Of a stretch of 8,356 nucleotides of DNA, positions 1 through 5,790 are shown piece after piece; the stretch's first letter is position 1; each line of letters starts with the position of its first letter. The position numbers and the translations under genes were made by a program. Where the stretch lies: assembly GCA_002432095.1 (NCBI GenBank), contig DJFQ01000226.1:2807-11162 (forward strand), given 5' to 3'. Below the pieces are notes generated by a model that ran no database searches, was not told the origin of the DNA, and saw nothing but the letters and a program-made list of their open reading frames with translations. This DNA comes from Marinagarivorans sp. UBA5868 (GTDB lineage Bacteria > Pseudomonadota > Gammaproteobacteria > Pseudomonadales > Cellvibrionaceae).

Positions 1-663
1 CAAGGCCTCGGCCTGGCGGTGATCTGCGAGCGGGAAGACCCGCGCGACGCCTGGGTCTCCAACACCTATGACTCCATTGACGATCTGCCCCAGGGTGCGG
101 TTGTTGGTACGTCCAGCCTGCGCCGGCAAAGTCAGATTCTCGCAGCGCGCCCGGATCTTAAAGTGAAATTCCTGCGCGGCAACGTGCAAACCCGCCTGGC
201 CAAGCTCGACGATGCCGATTACGACGGCATTATCCTCGCGGCAGCGGGCCTTTTGCGTCTTGAGTTGGAAGAGCGCATCCGCGGGTATATCGAACCCGAA
301 GAATGCCTCCCCGCTGGCGGGCAAGGTGCGGTGGGCATCGAATGCCGCATGGCGGACACCGCCATCCTCGAATTACTTAAACCTTTGCACCACACGCCCA
401 CCGCCGAAGCCGTATTGGCGGAGCGCGCTATGAATCGACGCCTGGAGGGTGGTTGCCAGGTGCCGATCGCGTGTTACGCCATTCACCAAGAGAACCAACT
501 TTGGCTGCGCGGCCTGGTAGCCGAGCCGGACGGGTCACGTCTGTTAAGCGACGAGATTCGCGGACCGGCCAGCGAGGGCGAAGGTATGGGAATTGAGCTG
601 GCGGAGCGGCTGCTTGCCGCTGGTGCCGACGAGATTTTACGCAAGGTCTACGGTCGTGCTTGA
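1..663 (+). CDS. hemC: Hydroxymethylbilane synthase (porphobilinogen deaminase), 5' truncated
   Basis: Cytoplasmic enzyme that joins four porphobilinogen molecules into the linear tetrapyrrole hydroxymethylbilane, the substrate of HemD. The frame is open from base 1, so the window cuts the gene. 220 residues are visible, and by comparison with the E. coli protein of 313 residues roughly the first 90 are missing. Visible signatures are [13 protein letters not shown] at the start, GTSSLRRQ (from base 106), [26 protein letters not shown] and the C-terminal [13 protein letters not shown]. The cysteine codon at 454-456 is the expected attachment site of the dipyrromethane cofactor, so the enzyme should be functional. 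The TGA stop lies inside the start of hemD, which indicates translational coupling. Confidence 0.97.
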   Translation, partial: QGLGLAVICEREDPRDAWVSNTYDSIDDLPQGAVVGTSSLRRQSQILAARPDLKVKFLRGNVQTRLAKLDDADYDGIILAAAGLLRLELEERIRGYIEPEECLPAGGQGAVGIECRMADTAILELLKPLHHTPTAEAVLAERAMNRRLEGGCQVPIACYAIHQENQLWLRGLVAEPDGSRLLSDEIRGPASEGEGMGIELAERLLAAGADEILRKVYGRA

Positions 664-1435
664 CCCCCGCATCTGGGCCACCCGTCCCGCATATCAGAAT
701 GGCCAATGGCATGAGTCTTTGGCAGAGCTGGGATTTCCGGTGGTGGATCTGCCGCTGATGATGATTGAACCGGTTCATGAGCCGGCGGAAATCCAGGCGG
801 TAAAGAACCTGATTCTCGATTTCGATCAATTCCATAAAGTCATTTTTGTCAGTCAGAACGCGGTGCGTGAGACCTTCGCCTGGCTGCGTGATTACTGGCC
901 GCAGCTGCCGACGGGTGTGGAGTATTTTGCGGTCGGCCGCAAAACTGCCGATGCGGTTATGGCCGAGCGCCTAACGGTGGCGAACGGTATCCAGGCCATG
1001 GACAGCGACGAGTTGCTGGCGATGCCGCAGCTGCAAAACGTTTGGGGACAAAAAATCCTGATCTGCCGAGGTCGCGGCGGGCTGCCCCGTATGGGTGAGG
1101 TTTTGCACGAGCGCGGGGCCATAGTGCGCTACTGCGAGTTGTATCACCGACGTTTACCACCAAGCGCGGTGGCGGAAGCGGCACCCCTGATGCCCGGATG
1201 CGCAGCCGACATCATTCCCATCTTCAGCGGTGAAACTTTGCAGAATTTCGTGCGCGTACTGGATGCTAATGGCACCGCCGAACGCGATATGACCCTCGTG
1301 GTTCCGGGAAAGCGCGTCACCCAGTCTGCGGAAAAACTGGGTTTTCGCCATATAGTCACCGCGGAAAACGCCACCGCCACCATTATGCTGGCGGCGGTGC
1401 GGGAGGCATTGGACAAGCGGGCACAAACCTCGTAA
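656..1435 (+). CDS. hemD: Uroporphyrinogen-III synthase
   Basis: Cyclises hydroxymethylbilane with inversion of ring D to give uroporphyrinogen III, the branch point to haem, sirohaem and cobalamin. The product is 259 residues, close to the E. coli length of 246. Recognisable family segments, numbered from the GTG, are IWATRPAYQ near the N-terminus, FVSQNAV (about 64-70), [12 protein letters not shown] (about 90-101), [14 protein letters not shown] (about 137-150) and the C-terminal [16 protein letters not shown]. The family is poorly conserved, so the call rests on these segments plus position after hemC. I chose GTG at 656: AAGG at 643-646 is 9 bases upstream, and the protein then begins just ahead of the conserved TRP segment. 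A TTG at 593 in the same frame would add 21 residues lying wholly within hemC and is unlikely. The 8-base overlap with hemC implies coupled translation. Confidence 0.95.
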   Translation: MLDPRIWATRPAYQNGQWHESLAELGFPVVDLPLMMIEPVHEPAEIQAVKNLILDFDQFHKVIFVSQNAVRETFAWLRDYWPQLPTGVEYFAVGRKTADAVMAERLTVANGIQAMDSDELLAMPQLQNVWGQKILICRGRGGLPRMGEVLHERGAIVRYCELYHRRLPPSAVAEAAPLMPGCAADIIPIFSGETLQNFVRVLDANGTAERDMTLVVPGKRVTQSAEKLGFRHIVTAENATATIMLAAVREALDKRAQTS

Positions 1436-1457
1436 AGCCGTATAGCTTGTAGAGCCG

Positions 1458-1550
1458 TTAGCGGAGCAGTGACCTAGTTAGCGGCGCAATGGCCTATTTA
1501 GCGGTGTAACGCCTTATAAGGTGTAACGCCTTATAAGGTGTAATGCCTAT
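1458..1550. repeat. Degenerate tandem repeat, five units, partly palindromic
   Basis: Five head-to-tail units fill most of the hemD-hemX gap. Units 1-3 are 20 bases and start TTAGCGG (1458-1477, 1478-1497, 1498-1517). Units 4 and 5 are 17 and 16 bases and start AAGGTG (1518-1534, 1535-1550). The word ggtgtaacgccttataa occurs twice exactly (1503-1519, 1520-1536) and once degenerately (1537-1552). The later units are palindromic: ATAAGG at 1516-1521 pairs with CCTTAT at 1529-1534 around a 7-base loop. The next copy (1533-1550) keeps the pairing with one bulged base. The gradient from degenerate to exact copies suggests recent expansion at the 3' side. Function is unknown; a hairpin affecting hemX expression or mRNA decay is possible. 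Confidence 0.8.
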
Positions 1551-1591
1551 AACTTGAACGCTGATACACGAACCCTTGTGAAGCCCACGAT

Positions 1592-2800
1592 ATGACGGAT
1601 AACGACAAGCCAGCAGTCAGTGACACACCGGACTCCCCCGCCGAGATTCATGCGGATTCTGCACCTGTTGCCACACCGGTTGACCCTAGTCCAGCAAGCA
1701 CGCCGGTACAACCGCAGCGCCGTTCTGGTGCTCCATGGGTGGTGCTGCTTTTGTTGGTTATGGCGGGTGCTGGAGTGGGTGGCTATTGGATATGGCAACA
1801 ATTGCAGGTGCGCGATGTGCAGCTGCAGGAGTTGCACGCTCAGGTTGTGGCAAGTAGCGATCAACTCGCCGGCCTGCAGTCCCGTATGCAAACACAGGTG
1901 GACCGCCAATTGGCGGATACTCAGGCACTTGCCGAGGCGCGTGATCAAGAGTGGCGGCAACAGTTTGAGCAATTCCAGCGCGATCAGGAGCAGCTGCGTC
2001 AGCAAGTGGATGGCCAACAACAGCGGCTTGCCAGCCTGTCCACCACCAGTCGGGAAGATTGGTTGCTAGCGGAAGCGGAATACCTGTTGAACATCGCCAA
2101 TCAGCGTGTACTGATGGAGCGCACCACTGAGAACGCAGTGGCGCTGTTGCGCAGCGCGGATGAGCGTTTGCAGCAGGCTGGCGAAGGCTCCGGTGATGCC
2201 GAATTATTTGCAATTCGCAAGACACTGAGCCGCGACTTGGCAGCCCTCGAACAAATTGACCCGGTGGATAAAGAAGGCTTGTACCTACGCCTTTACGCAT
2301 TGGCAGAGAGGGTTGATGAGTTACCCCGCCTGCAAGTGGAAGAGTTTGGCGTGGATGGCGAAGCCAGTGATGTGGCAGCGGAAGATGGCGCGCAAACCGG
2401 TTGGGCGGCGCGCTTTTGGCGCGGTCTGCGAGATCTCGCTGGATCTTTGGATCGATACGTGCGCATAGACGACGTAGAGGCGCCCGCGAAACCTCTTGTC
2501 GACAGCTACGCTACCCGCCTCGCGGCATTAAATGTCAGGTTGTTGCTTGAGCAGGCGCAACTGGCATTGCTGCAGGAAGAAGCCACGGTATATCGCCACA
2601 GCCTGGAGAAAGCCTTGGCGCTGCTGCAGAACTATTACATCGCGTCCGAGCAGAACCAACGCCTGCAAGCCTCGCTGACCGAGCTTGCGCAAGTGGAAGT
2701 GGCGCCGGAGCTACCCGATATATCTGAGTCGTTGACCCTGCTACGCGATTACCTGCGGCAATTGCATCGCGTGCAGCCAGCGCCGAAGGGGCAGCTATGA
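1592..2800 (+). CDS. hemX: HemX family inner-membrane protein
   Basis: Single-pass membrane protein of 402 residues (E. coli HemX is about 393). In order: a Pro/Ala/Asp/Thr-rich cytoplasmic tail (1-46), one transmembrane helix (about 48-68, GAPWVVLLLLVMAGAGVGGYW), a Gln/Arg/Glu-rich stretch that reads as a coiled coil (about 70-150), then the family core beginning with WLLAEAEYLLNIANQRVLM (157-175) and continuing NAVALLRSADERL. The N-in topology is inferred from RR just before the helix. The family is often labelled uroporphyrin-III C-methyltransferase, but I see no S-adenosylmethionine-binding motif, and the role in haem synthesis is undefined. The ATG at 1592 has only a weak ribosome site (GAAG, 1580-1583). 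The stop overlaps hemY by four bases. The 156-base gap after hemD is long for this operon and holds the tandem repeat. Confidence 0.93.
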   Translation: MTDNDKPAVSDTPDSPAEIHADSAPVATPVDPSPASTPVQPQRRSGAPWVVLLLLVMAGAGVGGYWIWQQLQVRDVQLQELHAQVVASSDQLAGLQSRMQTQVDRQLADTQALAEARDQEWRQQFEQFQRDQEQLRQQVDGQQQRLASLSTTSREDWLLAEAEYLLNIANQRVLMERTTENAVALLRSADERLQQAGEGSGDAELFAIRKTLSRDLAALEQIDPVDKEGLYLRLYALAERVDELPRLQVEEFGVDGEASDVAAEDGAQTGWAARFWRGLRDLAGSLDRYVRIDDVEAPAKPLVDSYATRLAALNVRLLLEQAQLALLQEEATVYRHSLEKALALLQNYYIASEQNQRLQASLTELAQVEVAPELPDISESLTLLRDYLRQLHRVQPAPKGQL

Positions 2801-4038
2801 GAAAGATAATTCTCGCGAGTGTGCTGGCGCTGGTGGCGGGTGCCGGCCTCTGGCATCTGCTGCAATACGACGCGGGTTATATCCTGATCGTTGTAGCGGG
2901 CAAAACCATCGAAATGCGTTTCGCGTTTGCGGTGCTGAGTTTGTTGTTGCTGATATTGCTACTGCGTTGGGGCTGGCGCTTGCTGCGCGGCACTTTGGGA
3001 ATATTCAGTGGTGGCTGGCGAGCCGCCGTGGGACGTCGTGCGCTGCGCACTGAATTGCGCACCCAGCGCGGATTGCTGAGTTACATCGAGGGGGATTGGC
3101 AGGGCGCACAACGCGATCTGCTGAAAGCTGCGAAGGACCTGCCAAGGCCCCTCGTGCATTACCTTGCCGCCGCCCGCAGCGCACATGAGATGGGGCAGGA
3201 TGAAAAAGCCGCCGAACTGCTCAACCAGGCTGAACAATTAGCCTTAGCCTCCGGTAACAAGCTGGTTGTCCTACTAAGCCAGGCGCGGCTGTTGCTGTGG
3301 CGTCAGCAGTACGATGCCTGCCTGACCAAGTTGCACTTGGCGAAGACCATGGCACCACATCATCCGGTGGTGCTCGACCTATTGCAGCAGGTGTACGCGA
3401 TACGGGGGGATTGGACGTCTTTGGAGCAGCTTCTGCCAGAGCTGCGCCGTTACAAAGCACTGCCGGAGAAGATACTTTCCGCCATTGAACAATGCGTTTA
3501 CCTCAGTTTGCTGCAGGATGCCGGTAAAGGCATTCGAGGCCAAGGTCAGGATCAAGCTGCGCTAGCAGAGCTTCAGCAAGTCTGGCAGCGACTACCGAAA
3601 GCGGCGAGGCTGCTACCGGAATACGCTACCGCTTACGGAAAGTTGTTGGTCCTGGCGCAGGAACATGATCAAGCGGAAACTCTGCTGCGCCATGCGTTGA
3701 AGGAGCACTGGTCCGCGCCATTGGTCGAACTATATGGCCTCGCTGCTCCAGGAGATCGACAGGCGCAGCTGCACCATGCACAGCGCTGGGCTCAGGATCA
3801 CCCGGAGGACGCGGAGCTTCATCTCGCGTTAGGGCGAATTTGTCTGCGCAACGAGCTCTGGGGAAAAGCGCGCGATCACTTTCAGCAGAGTTTGAGATTG
3901 CGTCCTACTCCCGCCGCTTATGCGGAGCTCGGCCGCCTGCTGGCCCATTTGGGAGAGCACACTCCCAGTACAGAACATTTTCGCCAGGGACTGCTGCTAA
4001 CCACTCACGGCCTGCCCAACCTTCCTATGCCCCGATAA
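2797..4038 (+). CDS. hemY: HemY family inner-membrane TPR protein
   Basis: 413-residue protein of the gammaproteobacterial HemY family (E. coli about 398), unrelated to the Bacillus protoporphyrinogen oxidase of the same name. Two transmembrane helices are visible, at about 4-22 and 42-64. Between them lies the family signature DAGYILIVVAGKTIEMRF, expected in the periplasm. The rest is helical with TPR-like repeats, clearest near 344-405 (ELHLALGRICLRNELWGKAR followed by AYAELGRLLAHLGEHTPSTE). TPR arrays mediate protein contacts, so a scaffold role around haem-synthesis enzymes is plausible but unproven. The ATG overlaps the hemX stop (ATGA, 2797-2800), and AAGGGG at 2786-2791 is a good ribosome site, so the two are co-translated. 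The last residues (PNLPMPR) run straight into the terminator hairpin. Confidence 0.93.
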   Translation: MRKIILASVLALVAGAGLWHLLQYDAGYILIVVAGKTIEMRFAFAVLSLLLLILLLRWGWRLLRGTLGIFSGGWRAAVGRRALRTELRTQRGLLSYIEGDWQGAQRDLLKAAKDLPRPLVHYLAAARSAHEMGQDEKAAELLNQAEQLALASGNKLVVLLSQARLLLWRQQYDACLTKLHLAKTMAPHHPVVLDLLQQVYAIRGDWTSLEQLLPELRRYKALPEKILSAIEQCVYLSLLQDAGKGIRGQGQDQAALAELQQVWQRLPKAARLLPEYATAYGKLLVLAQEHDQAETLLRHALKEHWSAPLVELYGLAAPGDRQAQLHHAQRWAQDHPEDAELHLALGRICLRNELWGKARDHFQQSLRLRPTPAAYAELGRLLAHLGEHTPSTEHFRQGLLLTTHGLPNLPMPR

Positions 4039-4062
4039 CCGGAGCAGCCGCTCCGGATCTTT
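4039..4062 (+). terminator. Probable terminator of the hem operon
   Basis: CCGGAGC (4039-4045) pairs perfectly with GCTCCGG (4050-4056) around the loop AGCC, starting at the base after the hemY TAA. It is followed by ATCTTT, a short and interrupted T run. The hairpin is strong but the U-tract is weak, so termination may be incomplete. The position, and the separate gene downstream with its own ribosome site, support a transcript end here. Confidence 0.6.
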
Positions 4063-4091
4063 ATAAGATTCAACAAAGCGTCACGAACCTT

Positions 4092-4109
4092 TCTTATCTT
4101 CACATAAGA
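4092..4109. repeat. Short perfect inverted repeat upstream of the CBM2 protein gene
   Basis: TCTTAT (4092-4097) and ATAAGA (4104-4109) form a perfect 6-base inverted repeat with a 6-base spacer. It lies about 100 bases before the start codon of the secreted CBM2 protein, in a 174-base intergenic region. It could be a regulator binding site or a weak hairpin. I see no convincing -35/-10 pair next to it, so the promoter of that gene is not located. Confidence 0.35.
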
Positions 4110-4212
4110 GCTTTAACGACTAAGCGACGATCTGTGCGCCCTATGGCGCCGATATTGCTAGTTCCGCTCGCGCCGTCCGGCGACAACATTTAACAATAAA
4201 CAGGAAGATCCT

Positions 4213-5226
4213 ATGAAAGCATCTAGACGCTTATCTTTTCTATTGGCGCGTACCGTCAAAACGCTGACGTTTGGCGGCCTTTTGATCTGGACCAATTTTG
4301 GTTACGCCGAAAATTTGGCGCCCATTAAATTGGAAGTGACATTGGCCGTTACTTGGAGTGAGTTGGTAGGCAGCAGCACTGGCCTGAACAATACTGGCGA
4401 AGCTGATACATGGGTGGCGATTGTCGATATCAAAGATGTGGCATTGGTGGCATATCCCGAATGCCCACAGGCTCCGTGCCCGGCGAATATCGATGTCAAT
4501 GAACAGGATTCTGATGGATTTAGCTTTAATGTTTCGTCCACATCCGAAATCCCGGCGGATAACCCCGTCGTTCGTACAGATCAGCGCAACAGCTTCGATA
4601 CTTTCGATTTCGATTCCAATCTCAGTTCTCCTGGCACTGAATTTTTCCGCTTTGTCGATACAGAGGTTGGCGTCTATTACCCACCTCAGGGATCTGGCAG
4701 CATAACCTGGCGTCTGGACCGCCGTTTGCTGAGCCCGACACAGCCTGCTGGCTATGTCCAGCGCGATACGCAAGGTTTTATTGAAGCATTGCGGGATCCC
4801 GCTCTTACCTATAGCGTCACGGAGTTCTTCGCCAACAATACCCTGCAAACCGCGTACACCAAGACCGGCACGGCCAAAGTAACCAAGGTTCGGGTGCTCT
4901 CGGAAGTGGCGCCCACGGCCCCGTTAACTTGCCGTTATCAGGTGGCGACTGACTGGGGTACGGGTTATGTCGCTTTTGTTTATCTGAAAAATGAGACGGC
5001 AGAACAGGTGAATGGTTGGGAAGTGGACGTCAGTTTCCAGGATCCACTCACCGTCACAAGCTCATGGAGTGCTGCCCTGAGTGGCAATGCCGGTGCTTTA
5101 ACGGCTTTACCCTTGTCTTGGAATCAGACAATTTATCCGGGGCAGGAAATCAACTTTGGTTTCCAAGGCAATAAAATCTCCGGTCAGACTTCCGCGGCAA
5201 CGGTTAGCGGTACGGTTTGCCGCTAA
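4213..5226 (+). CDS. Secreted protein: unrecognised N-terminal domain plus C-terminal CBM2
   Basis: 337-residue exported protein. Residues 1-32 form a signal peptide with RR near the start, a hydrophobic core and likely cleavage after GYA. Residues 33-230 are a probably beta-rich region I do not recognise. It has a Cys pair (C84, C89) that may form a disulfide, and Asp/Ser-rich stretches such as FDTFDFDSN. Residues 240-336 match carbohydrate-binding module family 2: bracketing cysteines C240 and C336, YVAFVYLKN, NGWEVDVSF and YPGQEINFGFQGN. W248, W285 and W303 sit where CBM2a modules place their three cellulose-binding tryptophans. The protein therefore probably binds cellulose or another plant glycan outside the cell. 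The joint between the halves is short (SEVAPTAPLT), not polyserine. No glycosidase or esterase motif is visible. AGGAAG at 4202-4207 supports the ATG. The gene looks monocistronic. Confidence 0.85.
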   Translation: MKASRRLSFLLARTVKTLTFGGLLIWTNFGYAENLAPIKLEVTLAVTWSELVGSSTGLNNTGEADTWVAIVDIKDVALVAYPECPQAPCPANIDVNEQDSDGFSFNVSSTSEIPADNPVVRTDQRNSFDTFDFDSNLSSPGTEFFRFVDTEVGVYYPPQGSGSITWRLDRRLLSPTQPAGYVQRDTQGFIEALRDPALTYSVTEFFANNTLQTAYTKTGTAKVTKVRVLSEVAPTAPLTCRYQVATDWGTGYVAFVYLKNETAEQVNGWEVDVSFQDPLTVTSSWSAALSGNAGALTALPLSWNQTIYPGQEINFGFQGNKISGQTSAATVSGTVCR

Positions 5227-5238
5227 GGGGGTATTGAG

Positions 5239-5264
5239 AACGTCACCTGCGGGTGGCGTTTTTT
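5239..5264 (+). terminator. Rho-independent terminator after the CBM2 protein gene
   Basis: AACGTCACC (5239-5247) pairs with GGTGGCGTT (5252-5260) around the loop TGCG, with one T-G wobble. The T run continues to 5264, giving six consecutive T from 5259. It begins 12 bases after the TAA stop. This is a textbook intrinsic terminator, the strongest in the window. Confidence 0.87.
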
Positions 5265-5280
5265 AATATGGCAAAAAGCT

Positions 5281-5320
5281 CGACACTCATTTCATCTCTC
5301 ACCGCTCATTCTGAGTGTTG
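5281..5320. repeat. Inverted repeat, 9-base arms, 22-base loop
   Basis: CGACACTCA (5281-5289) pairs with TGAGTGTTG (5312-5320) with one G-T wobble, enclosing 22 unpaired bases. It lies between the terminator of the CBM2 protein gene and the putative promoter of the small downstream gene. It could be a binding site or a structured RNA element. I see no further structure that identifies it. Confidence 0.4.
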
Positions 5321-5392
5321 TACCTTCTGTCGCCCTATAGTTGATAGTGCTTGAGGTGCCAAATGCGCAGTGTCAAATTACCTTACAGTTGT

Positions 5393-5421
5393 TTGGTGCA
5401 GTACTTTAGCTCCAATACATA
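5393..5421 (+). promoter_or_regulatory. Putative sigma-70-type promoter for the small gene at 5505
   Basis: TTGGTG (5393-5398) and TACATA (5416-5421) resemble -35 and -10 boxes with an ideal 17-base spacer. They lie about 85 bases before the chosen GTG start. Each box has two mismatches to consensus, so this is a pattern match only. The gene needs its own promoter because a strong terminator lies upstream. Confidence 0.35.
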
Positions 5422-5504
5422 ACTGATTGAAATTTAACGGAAACAAGATTCTGGTCCAAAATGTGCTGTGTGTGCACTATTGTGAGCCACTTGGAGAAAT
5501 AACT

Positions 5505-5744
5505 GTGCACTACCGCAAAGGTGAAAACGGCAAAACCTGGTTTCGTACCGAACGCTTTTTCACGATAGGAATTGATTGGTACGCTTCGACCCGCGAAGGC
5601 CGAAATTTAGGTCCTTTTAAAACGCGGTATGCAGCGGAACAGGGATTGGTGCGATATATAGTGGATTTGAAAAACAATCGTAAACACAGCATGCAAACCA
5701 ACAAGCCCGCCACTGACATCTGGAAGTCCAATAATTACGTGTAA
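5505..5744 (+). CDS. Small conserved-looking hypothetical protein (DUF6316-like)
   Basis: 79-residue soluble protein of unknown function with no signal peptide or membrane segment. The core, HYRKGENGKTWFRTERFF then DWYASTREGRNLGPFKTRYA and GLVRYI, is rich in aromatic and charged residues. It looks like a small beta-sheet domain: Arg-Lys-Gly-Glu, Trp-Phe-Arg-Thr-(Glu/Asp)-Arg-Phe-Phe, then Trp-Tyr-x-x-(Thr)-Arg-Glu-Gly-x-x-x-Gly-Pro-Phe. From memory this resembles DUF6316 proteins of pseudomonads and relatives, which have no known role; that match is tentative. I chose GTG at 5505 because GGAGA at 5493-5497 stands 7 bases before it and the conserved part starts at once. The frame stays open upstream to a TTG at 5427, but that stretch has no ribosome site. 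The tail after about residue 60 is basic and polar and probably disordered. Confidence 0.7.
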   Translation: MHYRKGENGKTWFRTERFFTIGIDWYASTREGRNLGPFKTRYAAEQGLVRYIVDLKNNRKHSMQTNKPATDIWKSNNYV

Positions 5745-5749
5745 TTTCA

Positions 5750-5771
5750 GGCCCTCTCATTACAGAGGGCC
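5750..5771. terminator. Hairpin between convergent genes, possible bidirectional terminator
   Basis: GGCCCTCT (5750-5757) pairs perfectly with AGAGGGCC (5764-5771) around the 6-base loop CATTAC. It lies 5 bases after the stop of the small + strand gene and 19 bases beyond the stop of the - strand lipoprotein gene. The T-rich flanks are poor in both directions (CATCCTTTATC on +, TGAAATTAC on -). The position suggests a shared terminator, but efficiency is uncertain. Confidence 0.55.
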
Positions 5772-5790
5772 CATCCTTTATCCCCATTTC

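Noticed and set aside
1458..1550. Repeat array that might be CRISPR
   Set aside because: Units are 16-20 bases, directly adjacent with no unique spacers, and no cas genes are present.
1758..2300. 180-codon - strand open frame opposite hemX
   Set aside because: Antisense shadow of a well-supported gene; its composition (Pro, Arg, Ala) is typical of reverse reading of GC-rich coding DNA.
3840..4193. 117-codon open frame running from the end of hemY into the gap
   Set aside because: It overlaps hemY in another frame, crosses the terminator hairpin, and its product has no recognisable features.
4240..4848. 202-codon - strand open frame opposite the CBM2 protein gene
   Set aside because: Antisense to a gene with a clear signal peptide, domain and ribosome site; the reverse product has no domain signature.
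4213..5226. Lytic polysaccharide monooxygenase (AA10) with CBM2
   Set aside because: AA10 enzymes need histidine as the first mature residue. Here the predicted cleavage after GYA gives Glu-Asn, and no suitable histidine brace is visible.
5340..5375. Possible sigma-54 promoter on the - strand (TGGCAC at about 5362-5357)
   Set aside because: The -12 element is missing at the required spacing, and it would point toward the end of the CBM2 protein gene.
5265..5504. tRNA or small RNA gene in the gap
   Set aside because: I found no cloverleaf, T-loop GTTCGA-like motif or promoter-terminator pair that would support one.
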